DNA of 64,000 nt from Thalassospira sp. ER-Se-21-Dark (GCF_017922435.1 NZ_VDEZ01000002.1:372001-436000), one strand, 5' to 3'; counted from the stretch's first letter, positions 44,746 through 54,048 are shown. Notes: generated by a model from the letters alone, not told the origin. Program-made: numbers and translations.

Positions 44746-45900
44746 TTATTTGCTTAAGCGCAAGGCCGTTTCAAGGTCGTTAACAAGATCACCACAATCT
44801 TCGATCCCGACCGAAAGACGCAGAAGGTCTGCCGGTACCGGGCTGGTCGGACCTTCGACCGAGGATCGATGTTCGATCAGGCTTTCAACCCCGCCAAGCG
44901 ATGTCGCGCGTTTAAACAGTTTGCACTGGTTGTGGAAATCAACCGCACGCTTTTCACCACCCTTGACGCGCAGCGACAACATCCCGCCAAAACCACCTGA
45001 CATCTGTTTTTTGGCAATGTCATGACCAACATGGCTCTCAAGGCCGGGATACTGAACCTGTTCGATTTCCGGATGGCTTTCGAAATGTTTGGCGATTGCC
45101 ATGGCATTGGCACTGGCGCGCTCGACACGGATCGAAAGGGTGCGCATCCCGCGCAGCAAAAGCCAGGTTTCAAACACGCCCAGAACGGCACCGCCCGATG
45201 CGTGCTGTTTGCAAACACGCTGCCAGAATTCGCTGTCCTTGGCAGTGGTCAAGGATCCCGCCAAAACGTCACTGTGACCGTTCAGATATTTGGTCGCCGA
45301 ATGCATGACGATATCGGCACCAAAATCAATCGGACGGGTCAAAAGCGGTGTGGCAACCGTATTATCAACGGCAACAACTGCGCCTGCGGCCTTGGCCAGT
45401 TTGGCAGCCGCGGCGATATCGGTGATTTGCCAATCCGGGTTGGCCGGGGTTTCAAGCCAGACCAGCTTGGTCTTGCCGGCAACGATGTGCTTGTCCCAAT
45501 CGGCAATATCGGCGTTATCGACAAAGTCAAATGACAGTCCAGCACGTACACCACTATCAAGCATGAAGCTGCGCAGCGCCCAATACATCACCTTCGGCGC
45601 GACGACATGATCACCCGGGTTCAACGCATGCAAAACCGCGACGGCGGCTGCCATGCCCGATGCAAACAGGCGGGTTTCAGAACCGCCTTCAAGTTCATTC
45701 AGGACCGCACAGGCCTGATCATAGGTCGGATTGTCCGCACGCGTATAGCAGCGCCCGTCATGGTAACTCAGGTCCGTGTTGCGTTCGAACGTTGTCGACG
45801 GATAAAGCGGCGGTGTGACGGATTTGGTGGCTTCATCGACCCAGCCAAGGGCCTGTGCACTTACGGTGGCGGGGGACTGTTTTTTTGTATGATCAGACAT
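44746..45900 (-). CDS. metC: Cystathionine beta-lyase / gamma-synthase family PLP enzyme
   Basis: The 384-residue enzyme has the Cys/Met metabolism PLP fold: TPPLYPSTTFERNTDL, ETRLFASGMAAAVAVLHAL, AGAVVAVDNTVATP, and the PLP lysine in VMHSATKYLNGHSDV. It would cleave cystathionine to homocysteine or act in a related reaction; MetC rather than MetB is favoured by overall pattern but not proven. ATG 45900 has AGGTG upstream; the frame is open to 45981. The upstream spacer holds the structured palindrome. Confidence 0.8.
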   Translation of the reverse strand: MSDHTKKQSPATVSAQALGWVDEATKSVTPPLYPSTTFERNTDLSYHDGRCYTRADNPTYDQACAVLNELEGGSETRLFASGMAAAVAVLHALNPGDHVVAPKVMYWALRSFMLDSGVRAGLSFDFVDNADIADWDKHIVAGKTKLVWLETPANPDWQITDIAAAAKLAKAAGAVVAVDNTVATPLLTRPIDFGADIVMHSATKYLNGHSDVLAGSLTTAKDSEFWQRVCKQHASGGAVLGVFETWLLLRGMRTLSIRVERASANAMAIAKHFESHPEIEQVQYPGLESHVGHDIAKKQMSGGFGGMLSLRVKGGEKRAVDFHNQCKLFKRATSLGGVESLIEHRSSVEGPTSPVPADLLRLSVGIEDCGDLVNDLETALRLSK

Positions 45901-45991
45901 GGTGGCACCTGATTTGGTTGAGATTTGTTGGCGCGCAACATAACGTGGTTCCCGCCACACACCAAATTGAATTGCCACCAAAACTGATCTT

Positions 45992-46258
45992 TAAGGTCAG
46001 GAGCGGTTAATTTGATTGGAATGGCAGAATTTATATTTGTGAAATCTAAGAAAAATCCCGCTGGGCGGGTTGGTATCCCGCTCAAGGGGTTTGACGTCGG
46101 AGTTTGCAAATATAAATTCTGTCCTTCGGATCGCTCAGATTTGCACGGGCTACTTTGTTGCAAAACCTTGAAAGATAAATATCTTCCATCGGTTTGGCTC
46201 CGCGTATCCGCACAAATCTGAGCGACTATTCGAACCAAATTAACCACTCCTGACCTTA
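45992..46258. repeat. Highly structured palindromic element with three nested inverted repeats
   Basis: Outer arms at 45992-46015 and 46235-46258 match in 22 of 24 bases as an inverted repeat (TAAGGTCAGGAG start). Within them lie two side-by-side hairpins: 46025-46039 with 46107-46121 (15 perfect pairs, CAGAATTTATATTTG) and 46131-46143 with 46213-46225 (13 perfect pairs, TCGCTCAGATTTG). Each hairpin holds further short stems. The whole could fold as a three-way junction. It looks like a miniature inverted-repeat element or a large regulatory RNA. The right end supplies the AGG ribosome-binding site of the next gene. No transposase is present. Confidence 0.7.
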
Positions 46259-46267
46259 GGTCCCCAC

Positions 46268-47581
46268 ATGACGAATTATCCCAAAATCACCCTGCCAAAG
46301 GAATGCGACGTCGTTGTCATCGGCGGCGGCATTCACGGGTCATCTTGCGCCTATTACCTGACCAAGGCCGGCATGAAAGTCGTGCTTCTGGAAAAGGATA
46401 CCATCGCGTCACACCAGTCCGGTCGTGCCTGGGGTTTTGTCCGCCAACAGGGGCGTGACCCGGTTGAACTGCCATTAATGATTGAATGCAACAAGATCTG
46501 GCAAGGTCTTGAAAAGGAACTGAATGCCGATCTGGAATGGCGTCAGGGCGGGGTGCTGTTTGTTGCCCGCGATGACAAGGAAATGTCGGAATTCGAAGGC
46601 TGGATTAACGACACCAAACACTTTGGCATCGAAACCCAGGTCCTTGACCCCAAGGGGGTCGAAAAACTGACACCGGGGATCACAACACCGGGTGTTGGCG
46701 GGATCTACACGCCCTCAGACGGGCAGGCCGAACCGAAAAAGGCAGCCCCGGCAATTGCCAAGCGCGCCAGTGAATTGGGTGCTGTGATTGCCGAGGGCTG
46801 CGGCGCGCTTTCGATTGAAACAGAGGCCGGCGCGATCAGTTCGGTGGTGTCCGAACAGGGCGAAATCAAATGCAAATACGTCATCTGTGCTGCCGGGGCT
46901 GCGACGCATAAATTCGTCGCCAAGTTCGGGCGGCGTTTGCCGCAGCAAACCACACGCGGGACGGTGATCCGTACCACACCCGTGCCTGATATCTCGGCCG
47001 CGGGCACACTGGCGGCTGGTCTGGCGTTTCGTCAACGCGCAGATGGGTCGATGAATATCGCCGATGAATTCATGACCGACATTGATTTGACACTGGGCCG
47101 GTTCAAGTATGCCCGTGATTTCATGCCGGGACTGTTTGATAACTGGGCGACCTTCAAGTTCCACTTTAACAAGCGGTTCTTTGATGATCTGGTGGATCGC
47201 CTGCCGGGATCGGATGCATCACGGCAACCCATGATCGGGCGACGCACCAATCAGGCACAGCCGTATGAGGTGCGGGTTAAAAACGCGATGCGTAATCTGC
47301 AAAAGGTCCTGCCACAGATCAAGAAAGTCGGCATCGTCGATACCTGGGCGGGGGACATTGATGTCACCCCGGATGCCGTGCCGGTGATCGATCAGTTCGA
47401 CAACCCCAGGCATTTCTTTGTCGCATCTGGCTTCTCGGGCCATGGGTTTGCCATGGGGCCGGTGGTGGGCAAGGTGCTGGCCGACTGGATCACCACAGGG
47501 CAACCATCCATCACGCTAAAGGGCATGGAACTTGCCCGGTTCGAAGACAGCACCCGCCGTGTTCCGCGGACACGGGTCTGA
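46268..47581 (+). CDS. FAD-dependent oxidoreductase (glycine/D-amino-acid oxidase family)
   Basis: The 437-residue protein has the N-terminal FAD motif VVVIGGGIHGSSCAYYLTKAG, LEKDTIASHQSGRAWG, and the C-terminal VIDQFDNPRHFFVASGFSGHGFAMGP typical of the DAO/sarcosine-oxidase family. It would oxidise an amine or amino acid; the substrate is unknown. ATG 46268 is preceded by AGG at 46258-46260, formed by the end of the palindromic element. No signal peptide. The next gene is convergent. Confidence 0.85.
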   Translation: MTNYPKITLPKECDVVVIGGGIHGSSCAYYLTKAGMKVVLLEKDTIASHQSGRAWGFVRQQGRDPVELPLMIECNKIWQGLEKELNADLEWRQGGVLFVARDDKEMSEFEGWINDTKHFGIETQVLDPKGVEKLTPGITTPGVGGIYTPSDGQAEPKKAAPAIAKRASELGAVIAEGCGALSIETEAGAISSVVSEQGEIKCKYVICAAGAATHKFVAKFGRRLPQQTTRGTVIRTTPVPDISAAGTLAAGLAFRQRADGSMNIADEFMTDIDLTLGRFKYARDFMPGLFDNWATFKFHFNKRFFDDLVDRLPGSDASRQPMIGRRTNQAQPYEVRVKNAMRNLQKVLPQIKKVGIVDTWAGDIDVTPDAVPVIDQFDNPRHFFVASGFSGHGFAMGPVVGKVLADWITTGQPSITLKGMELARFEDSTRRVPRTRV

Positions 47582-47616
47582 TCGCGTGTTCTGAAACTGA
47601 TATTGGGCAAGGGCGG

Positions 47617-48468
47617 TTACAGGCTGCGTGCCAGACGCAGGATAATCGCCCCGCCCAGCGTCATCATGGTTGAGGACAGCTTCACAAGATTAAGCTTCTC
47701 GCCCATGAAGAACACCCCGATCAGAAGGGCAAAGACAATGCCGGTTTCGCGAAGGGCGACCACAAGCGGGATCGGCGCCTGTGTAAAGGCCCACATCACA
47801 GTGGCATAGGCCGCAAAGGATGCGGTGCCGCCAATCGCAAAGACCTTTTTTCCAGATCGCGCGATATCGGCAAGGATGCGCGGGCGCATGAAGGTCACGA
47901 TCACGGCAAAGATCACAACGTTGCCAATCGTCTGATAGCTGTAATAGCCAAGCGCCGTTCCAGCCAGCCTTGCACCGGTGCCATCTACCAGTGAATAGCT
48001 GCTGATGAAACAACCCGTGATGATCGCGGCAAGGGCAGCATTGCGGTTACGCAGGCCATCGGCTTGTCGCGTTATGCACATGCTGATGATGCCGACCCCG
48101 ATGATTACAATCGCCAGCCACTCACTGACATGCAGGGTAACCCCCATGATCAACGCGGACACTGCCGCAACAATCAGCGGCGAAGACCCGCGTGCTATCG
48201 GATAAACCTGGCTGAGATCGCCCAAACGATACGCCAGGATCAGAAACAACTGATAGCCGATATGAAGCCCGACGGAGGTCAGCAGATAAGGCCAGCTTTC
48301 GGGGGCAGGAAGGTCAACAAACGGCAACAGGGTCAGTACAATCGGCGTATGGCCCAGCACGATTGCCGTCATGTTCATCAATTTGTCCGAGCCGCCCTTG
48401 ACCAGTGCATTCCACACGGCGTGCATCAGGGCAGCACCCATTACAGCAAGAAAGACAGTCAAACTCAT
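47617..48468 (-). CDS. EamA-type DMT-family exporter
   Basis: The product (283 residues from ATG 48468) has about ten hydrophobic segments in two EamA repeats: MGAALMHAVWNALVKG in the first, then GVGIISMCI and the second repeat ending in LIGVFFMGEKLNLVKLSSTMM. The family exports amino acids or other metabolites or purines. Start is ambiguous: ATG 48468 begins the first helix, ATG 48507 is open too, and neither has a good ribosome-binding site. Confidence 0.8.
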   Translation of the reverse strand: MSLTVFLAVMGAALMHAVWNALVKGGSDKLMNMTAIVLGHTPIVLTLLPFVDLPAPESWPYLLTSVGLHIGYQLFLILAYRLGDLSQVYPIARGSSPLIVAAVSALIMGVTLHVSEWLAIVIIGVGIISMCITRQADGLRNRNAALAAIITGCFISSYSLVDGTGARLAGTALGYYSYQTIGNVVIFAVIVTFMRPRILADIARSGKKVFAIGGTASFAAYATVMWAFTQAPIPLVVALRETGIVFALLIGVFFMGEKLNLVKLSSTMMTLGGAIILRLARSL

Positions 48469-48559
48469 GGCGGGGCGACCAATGTTACGGTTTTGTGACG
48501 CAATCATTGATGCTTAGCATGCAGTTTGAAAAACCACCAAACCGAACTTGATAGGGCTG

Positions 48560-49672
48560 CTATGAGCCAGACGCCGTATGCTCGACCTTTTGCGTGGTTG
48601 TCGATGCGGGTGCGGCTTTGCCATCAAAGAACCGGGTGGCGCCGATTGGTGGGGCAACGAAATCGCCATCTGCAATCCCGCTATCCTTACGGGCCGCGGC
48701 CAACCGGACCGGCGGCTCATCCACCGGCTCAGACGTCAGAACAAACGTCCCCCAATGAATGGCAAGCGCCTGTTTGACGCCCATTTTCTGCATGATCTGA
48801 ATGGCTTCTTCGGGGTTGCAATGTGCATTGCGCATGAAGTCGCGCGGGTCATAGGCCCCGATGGGGATCAAGCCAAAATCAATCCCGCCGTGGATCGCGC
48901 CCATTTCCGTAAACAGGGCTTCGTTCCAGCCGGTATCGCCGACAAAATAGAACCGATAGCCATCGCCGAACTCAAGGATATAGCCACCCCACAGCATTTC
49001 CTTGCGGTCCTTGGTGGTGCGGCTTGACCAGTGGTTCGATGGCACGTGGGTGATTTTCAGATCATCGTGATGATGGCTTTCATCCCAATCCAGTTCGACA
49101 TAACGATCAGCACGAATGCCCGCCTTTTCCAGAAGTGCACCATTCTTCAGCGGCAAGACATAACCCGGCGCGTTGCCAAGGTGCGTCAGGCTGGCCAGGT
49201 CGAAATGGTCATAGTGATTATGCGACAGCAACACCAGATCAAGCTTGGGCAACTGGTCGATGGCAAGGCCCGGTCGGGTATAGCGTTTCGGACCAAGTCG
49301 CTTGAACGGTGATGCACGGTCGGAAAACACCGGATCGGTCAGGATATTAAGCCCGCTATATTGCACCAGAACCGTGGCATGGCCGACCCATGTGACTTGC
49401 AGGCGGCTCGGGTCCGGGTTGTGGATGGCGTCATGATCAGGTGTTTCGGTCGGGATTTTACCGACCTGATGCTTGGCCTTCGGCCAGTTGTAATCACCGA
49501 AATAGCGCCGTTTCAGGAAATGCCAGAACGACCGTTTGACCGGATCGGGCAGGGGGTGACGGTTTTCAAAGCCGCTATCGGTGTGATGGGCTGGTTTTGT
49601 TTGCTGCGGCACTTTTGGGTCCTGATCCGGTTTGAATGTGGTCGCCATTCTGCTTTTTGTACGGGTGACCAT
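48560..49672 (-). CDS. MBL-fold hydrolase of the NAPE-PLD / UlaG type
   Basis: The product (370 residues from ATG 49672) has a metallo-beta-lactamase fold with VTWVGHATVLVQYSGLNILTD, the metal site LLSHNHYDHFD, and FYFVGDTGWN, followed by AIHWGTFVLTSEPVDEPP. This is the pattern of N-acyl-phosphatidylethanolamine phospholipase D-like and lactonase-like enzymes. The substrate is not known. The frame opens at 49771, but a hairpin at 49703-49742 lies inside that stretch, so a later start (49672 or 49648) is more likely. Confidence 0.75.
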   Translation of the reverse strand: MVTRTKSRMATTFKPDQDPKVPQQTKPAHHTDSGFENRHPLPDPVKRSFWHFLKRRYFGDYNWPKAKHQVGKIPTETPDHDAIHNPDPSRLQVTWVGHATVLVQYSGLNILTDPVFSDRASPFKRLGPKRYTRPGLAIDQLPKLDLVLLSHNHYDHFDLASLTHLGNAPGYVLPLKNGALLEKAGIRADRYVELDWDESHHHDDLKITHVPSNHWSSRTTKDRKEMLWGGYILEFGDGYRFYFVGDTGWNEALFTEMGAIHGGIDFGLIPIGAYDPRDFMRNAHCNPEEAIQIMQKMGVKQALAIHWGTFVLTSEPVDEPPVRLAAARKDSGIADGDFVAPPIGATRFFDGKAAPASTTTQKVEHTASGS

Positions 49673-49702
49673 ATGGTAACTGGGAATTTGACCTGCGCAA
49701 GC

Positions 49703-49742
49703 GAAAGGCCGGAACGCGGGACACACATTCCGGCCTTTCTTG
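49703..49742. terminator. Bidirectional terminator-like hairpin
   Basis: GAAAGGCCGGAA pairs with TTCCGGCCTTTC, 12 bp, around a 13-base loop. It lies about 80 bases after the end of thiY on the minus strand and would close thiZXY. Confidence 0.7.
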
Positions 49743-49822
49743 CTGGTCTGCCCATGCGGGGTGCAGACCAATGCTTTCGCAGTTGCTGGGGCGAGCCTTG
49801 CGAAAGCAGGGGGGACTGAATT

Positions 49823-50776
49823 TTATTCGATCACGGTTGCATAGGTTTCAAGCGCCGGGGTTTCGGTGATCAACCCCTGTTTGACCATGTAATCGGCAAA
49901 GCGGGCATAGCGCGCCTTATCAAGGGCGGCCGGACGCAGTGCAAAGCGTGGCAGGGTATCGGCCCATGCCTTGATATTGAGTTCATCATCAAGGTTCGGA
50001 TAGGCGGCAATAAAGGCCTGCCAGCTGTCATCAGGATGGTTGATCAGGTACTGAACACCTTCTTCAAGGGCGGCCAGCATGCGGGCATAACGCGGGTCAT
50101 CGACCTTGTCGTTACGCACGGTCAGGATCAACTCGTCATAGGGCGGGACGCCCTCTTCCTCGACATAAAATGCCTTGCCCGGTTTGCCTTCGATTTCCAT
50201 CTGGTTGAGCTCGAAATTGCGATAGCCGCCAATGATCGCATCCACCTGACCGGAATATAGCGACGGCGAAAGCGAGAAGTTCACATTGATCAGCTCAACA
50301 TCGTCAATCGAAACCCCATGATTGCCCAGCATGGTACCAAGAAGCGCATCCTCGAAGCCGGCCAGGGAATAACCGATTTTCTTGCCTTTCAGATCGGCGA
50401 TTTCCTTGATCGGGCCGTCTTCAAGGACGATCAGGCTGTTAAGCGGGGTGGCAACCAGTGTCCCGATACGGGTCAGGGGCAGGCCTTCTGCGGCCTGAAC
50501 ATGAAGCTGTGGCTGATAGTTCACGGCAACATCGCCCTGACCGGCAGCAACAAGGCGCGGCGGGGCCGACGGATCGGATGGTTCGATCAGTTCGACATCC
50601 AGATCATGATTGGCAAAAAAGCCCTTTTCCTTGGCAACAATCAGCGGTGCGTGATCGGGGTTCACAAACCAGTCAAGAAGTATGACCAGCTTGTCCGCCG
50701 CAAAGGCGGTTGAAGACGTTCCAAGAACAAGTGCGCCCAGTGCGGTCGCGGTGATCATGGATTTAAGGCGTGACAT
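49823..50776 (-). CDS. thiY: Periplasmic thiamine-precursor-binding protein of an ABC transporter
   Basis: The 317-residue precursor has a signal peptide (SSTAFAADKLV) and the NMT1/THI5-like fold: ILLDWFVNPDHAPLIVAKEKGFF, then LVAAGQGDVAVNYQPQLHV and the hinge segment EDALLGTMLG. ThiY delivers a formyl-aminopyrimidine (HMP precursor) to the ThiXZ transporter. The TPP riboswitch upstream of the operon supports a thiamine role. It is the last gene of thiZ-thiX-thiY. Other NMT1-type substrates are less likely here. Confidence 0.85.
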   Translation of the reverse strand: MSRLKSMITATALGALVLGTSSTAFAADKLVILLDWFVNPDHAPLIVAKEKGFFANHDLDVELIEPSDPSAPPRLVAAGQGDVAVNYQPQLHVQAAEGLPLTRIGTLVATPLNSLIVLEDGPIKEIADLKGKKIGYSLAGFEDALLGTMLGNHGVSIDDVELINVNFSLSPSLYSGQVDAIIGGYRNFELNQMEIEGKPGKAFYVEEEGVPPYDELILTVRNDKVDDPRYARMLAALEEGVQYLINHPDDSWQAFIAAYPNLDDELNIKAWADTLPRFALRPAALDKARYARFADYMVKQGLITETPALETYATVIE

Positions 50777-50854
50777 GGATGAACCTCCGTAAGATGCGCC
50801 AAATAAATAGTATGAAGATTTAAGAAGCTGCCAAACAGGCAGGCGTGTCGTGTC

Positions 50855-51664
50855 TTACCGAACCGGTTTCAGGCTGTCGGGTTGCCAGGGCAGGGCCGCG
50901 CGCAGCACGCGATCGACAATGAAATATTGCGTGATCGAAAACGCGCAAAGGATCAGAAGACAGGCAAAAACCATATCGATCTGAACCCGCGCATTGGCAT
51001 GCAGCATCAGATAACCCAGCCCGTGACTGGACCCGACCCATTCGCCAATCACCGCCCCGATCGGGGCAACGGCGGTGGCGACCCGAAAACCCGATGCAAA
51101 GGCGGGCAGGGCTGCGGGCAATCGGATATTGGTCAAAAGTCGCCAACGACTTGCCCCCATGGTGCGCGCCAGATCAAGCCAGCCGGTTTCCGTCCGTGAC
51201 AGGCCATCAAAGAACGCAACCGTCACCGGGAAGAAAATGATCAATGCGGCCATGGCGATTTTGGATGCCAGACCAAAGCCAAGCCAGAGAACCAGAAGCG
51301 GCGCCAGGGCAAAGAACGGAATGGCCTGCGATACCAACAGGATCGGCATCAGCCAGAAACGCACCGGCGAAAACAGCGCCATCGGGATCGCGGCCAGCGT
51401 GCCAAGGGCGGCACCGGCAAACAGGCCGATCACGGTTTCAGCAATGGTGTATTTCGCATGATCAAGCAGGACGGCATGACGCGCGACTAGGGTATGCCAA
51501 ACGTCAGCTGGCGGTGGCAGCATGTATTTCGGTGCACCGGTTACAATCACCAGCATCTGCCAGGTGGCAATCAGCGCAAAGATAATAATCAGCGGCCGCG
51601 CAAGGATCAGCCAGCGGTGCTCCGACAGTGCTTTATTGGTATGAGGATTGTTTTGGGTGCTCAT
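50855..51664 (-). CDS. thiX: ABC transporter permease for thiamine precursor
   Basis: The 269-residue protein has about six transmembrane helices and the BPD_transp_1 EAA loop: LSRTETGWLDLARTMGASRW. It fits the SsuC/TauC-type permease branch, to which ThiX belongs. It overlaps thiZ by four bases (start 51664 and stop of thiZ at 51661), showing coupling. The gap to thiY is 78 bases. Confidence 0.85.
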   Translation of the reverse strand: MSTQNNPHTNKALSEHRWLILARPLIIIFALIATWQMLVIVTGAPKYMLPPPADVWHTLVARHAVLLDHAKYTIAETVIGLFAGAALGTLAAIPMALFSPVRFWLMPILLVSQAIPFFALAPLLVLWLGFGLASKIAMAALIIFFPVTVAFFDGLSRTETGWLDLARTMGASRWRLLTNIRLPAALPAFASGFRVATAVAPIGAVIGEWVGSSHGLGYLMLHANARVQIDMVFACLLILCAFSITQYFIVDRVLRAALPWQPDSLKPVR

Positions 51665-52446
51665 GCCGCGCCCTCCGACCGCTCGGCACCGAGTTGGCCG
51701 AGCAGTTCGGCCTGCTGTGCCAGGATTTCGGGGTCGGCAATGTTGCGCGGGCTTTGGCCCTTGGGCGTGATGGCATCTTGCAATTGTGCCGGGCTGCCGG
51801 TCAGGACATGAACGCGATCGCCAAGGCGCAATGCCTCAAGCGGGTCGTGGGTCACAAGCAACACCGTCTTGCCGCGCAGAACCCGTGCGGCCAGTTCCTG
51901 CAAACGCAGACGATTGAGCGGATCAAGCGCCGAGAACGGTTCGTCCATCAAAACGACCGGGCGATCTTCCATCAATGTGCGGGCAAGGGCCGCACGCTGT
52001 TTCATGCCACCAGACAGTTCAGCCGGGCGCAGGTCTGCCGCATCACGCAATCCGACTTCGGTCAGTAAATGTGAGGCTTTCTCATAATCGGGTTTTTCAT
52101 CGCGGAGAACAGCACCGAGTACGACATTTTCAAGAACACTGCGCCATGGCAAGAGCAGGTCCTGTTGCGCCATATAGGCAACCCGACCGTTAAGCGCGAT
52201 CTTGTCCGAACAGGTGATGGTACCGCTAACATCGCCTTCGACGAGGCCTGCGAAATAGCGCAAAAGCGTGCTTTTGCCGACACCACTTGGACCGAGCAGA
52301 CAGGTAAAACTGCCCGCCTGCAAGGTCAGGTCAAGATCATGGAAAATATCGGCGCCGTTGAAAGCCACGCGGGCCGCACGGAGCGCAATATCAAATCTGG
52401 TTGGATTGTTTTGCGCCATCTGGGGCGCGTGTTCTGTGCTGCGCAT
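51661..52446 (-). CDS. thiZ: ABC transporter ATPase for thiamine precursor
   Basis: The 261-residue protein has Walker A GPSGVGKST, the signature motif LSGGMKQRAALA, Walker B VVLMDEPFSALD and the H-loop LLVTHDPLEAL. It is the first gene of the thiZXY operon. ATG 52446 is five bases after AGGAAGGA, and that Shine-Dalgarno is part of the TPP riboswitch, so translation is probably blocked when TPP is bound. Confidence 0.88.
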   Translation of the reverse strand: MRSTEHAPQMAQNNPTRFDIALRAARVAFNGADIFHDLDLTLQAGSFTCLLGPSGVGKSTLLRYFAGLVEGDVSGTITCSDKIALNGRVAYMAQQDLLLPWRSVLENVVLGAVLRDEKPDYEKASHLLTEVGLRDAADLRPAELSGGMKQRAALARTLMEDRPVVLMDEPFSALDPLNRLRLQELAARVLRGKTVLLVTHDPLEALRLGDRVHVLTGSPAQLQDAITPKGQSPRNIADPEILAQQAELLGQLGAERSEGAA

Positions 52447-52449
52447 TCG

Positions 52450-52548
52450 ATCCTTCCTACGCCGGTCTTAACCGGTTCAGGTTCAAAGGGTCGTTCGGCA
52501 ACACCGAACCTCTCAGCCGATTTACGATCGGCCCCCCCGGAGATCAGG
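52450..52548 (-). promoter_or_regulatory. TPP (THI-box) riboswitch
   Basis: On the minus strand the conserved cores are CTGAGAGG (from 52516), ACCCTTTGAACCTGA (52491-52477) and CGGCGTAGGAAGG near the 3' end. GATCTCC at the 5' side can pair with GGAAGGATC as P1. The 3' part contains the thiZ Shine-Dalgarno, which suggests translational control. The order and sequence match the THI element. Confidence 0.92.
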
Positions 52549-52617
52549 GGACTATGCGCAGACAAATCGCTGCCGTCAAGTTTTGTAACAGTTCTTGGAC
52601 TTGATCCTGATCACAGC

Positions 52618-53973
52618 TTACCAGTGCGCGCCATGACGATGCAGCTTTCCCGCCGGATGATCCCAATGATGCGGTGTTCCTGCTATACTGACCGGAAAGG
52701 CGATGCGTCGCGCCGGGCCACAGTCTGTGTCTTCCATATCTGGGGCAGTATCGGCATCTGTTTCCGCGGTGATCATGCCAATGCAGTCAGGCGTTGCTGT
52801 CTTGCTTAACATATGTGCTGTTCGGGCCAATGAGTGGCGGGCGGTTGTGACCTCGCCATGGGCGGCGCGGCGGATCAGGGCGTGAACTGCGCTGGCCGCC
52901 ATCAAATATCCCGTCGCGTGATCAAGCGCCTGTACCGGAAGCGGTAGGGGCTTTTTAGAACCTGAATGTGTCATCCCCCAATCGGCAATGCCGCAGCTCA
53001 TTTGCACAAGGCTGTCAAACCCGCGTCGTTTGGCCCACGGTCCGGTCCAGCCATAGGCAGACAGCGTCACATCAATCAGCGCCGGGTTAATGGCACGCAG
53101 CGTTTTGGCGTCATACCCCAATTCAGGCAGGGCGTCAGGGCGATAGCCATGCAGCAAGATGTCAGCACCGCTAATCAGTTCTTCAAATAGCTTGCGGTCT
53201 TCCCGGTCCCGCAGATCAAGTCCCGCACAGCGTTTGCCGAGTGTGACTTCGGGAATGACCGCACCTTCATCCCAGCCTGGCGGGTCGATGCGCAACACAT
53301 CCGCACCAAATGCTGCCAGAAAACGCCCGGCGACTGGGCCGGCCAAGATACGGGTCAGATCAAGAACGCGGATGCCACGCAGCGGGCGGGCCGGGTCAAT
53401 TGACGCGGGGGTGAAATTGGTGTTTGCGTGCTGGTCCCAGCAGATCAGTGGATCGGTGGCGATCGATATTCCTTGCGGATGTGCCTGCCATTCCGCAAGG
53501 CTATGCATGGTTGCGGCACAGCCATTCGCCGCGACAATTTCGTTTTCAAGCATATCACTTTGCCAGTCCAGCACAGCCATCGCCAGATCATCGCGGGTTT
53601 CGTAATCGCCCAGAACAGAAAGTGCCGCCGCGCGGTGATGTGGCGCGTTGGTATGTAACCGGATCCACCCGTCACGCGTTCGATAGTCGCCCGCCAGCGG
53701 GTCCCAGACGTTTGGCAATGTCCAGCCTTGAGGGCGGATTGTCATATTAAACCATTTCGACGCCAGTCGCTGATCAACCGTTATCGGGGCGTCTGATCCG
53801 GTTTCAAGGGCGCGCCAGTTTGAAATCGTCGCGGCGGCCATCCCGATGCTTGCACAGGCGAGTTCGGTGACTGCGAAATAGGACGGTAAGGCATCTGTGC
53901 CGATGGTCGTGATTTCAGGTGTTTCAGATAGGCCAAGGGCATTGGCGATCTGGGGTGTGAAACAGTTGGGCAT
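52618..53973 (-). CDS. CaiB/BaiF-type CoA transferase with unusual domain order
   Basis: The 451-residue product (ATG 53973, AAAGGAAA upstream) belongs to class III CoA transferases, which move CoA between acids. The usual N-terminal start RPLRGIRVLDLTRILAGPVAG, here with GADVLRIDPPGWDE, does not appear until about residue 200. It is preceded by helical and small-domain segments (LPSYFAVTELACASIG, then DPLAGDYRTRDGWIRLH) normally found at the C-terminal side. VQALDHATGYLMAAS later contains the likely catalytic Asp. This looks like a permuted or partly duplicated protein. It is divergent from an HTH-citrate synthase. Confidence 0.75.
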   Translation of the reverse strand: MPNCFTPQIANALGLSETPEITTIGTDALPSYFAVTELACASIGMAAATISNWRALETGSDAPITVDQRLASKWFNMTIRPQGWTLPNVWDPLAGDYRTRDGWIRLHTNAPHHRAAALSVLGDYETRDDLAMAVLDWQSDMLENEIVAANGCAATMHSLAEWQAHPQGISIATDPLICWDQHANTNFTPASIDPARPLRGIRVLDLTRILAGPVAGRFLAAFGADVLRIDPPGWDEGAVIPEVTLGKRCAGLDLRDREDRKLFEELISGADILLHGYRPDALPELGYDAKTLRAINPALIDVTLSAYGWTGPWAKRRGFDSLVQMSCGIADWGMTHSGSKKPLPLPVQALDHATGYLMAASAVHALIRRAAHGEVTTARHSLARTAHMLSKTATPDCIGMITAETDADTAPDMEDTDCGPARRIAFPVSIAGTPHHWDHPAGKLHRHGAHW

Positions 53974-54048
53974 GATGGCGTTTCCTTTATCAAGGGGCGG
54001 AACCAGTAATGACCAAAGCATCATGCCGGACTGGACAAACCGTCAATC

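Noticed and set aside
45861..46247. Minus-strand open frame over the metC upstream region
   Set aside because: It runs through the palindromic element, has no family resemblance and no ribosome-binding site. The repeated arms make chance open frames likely.
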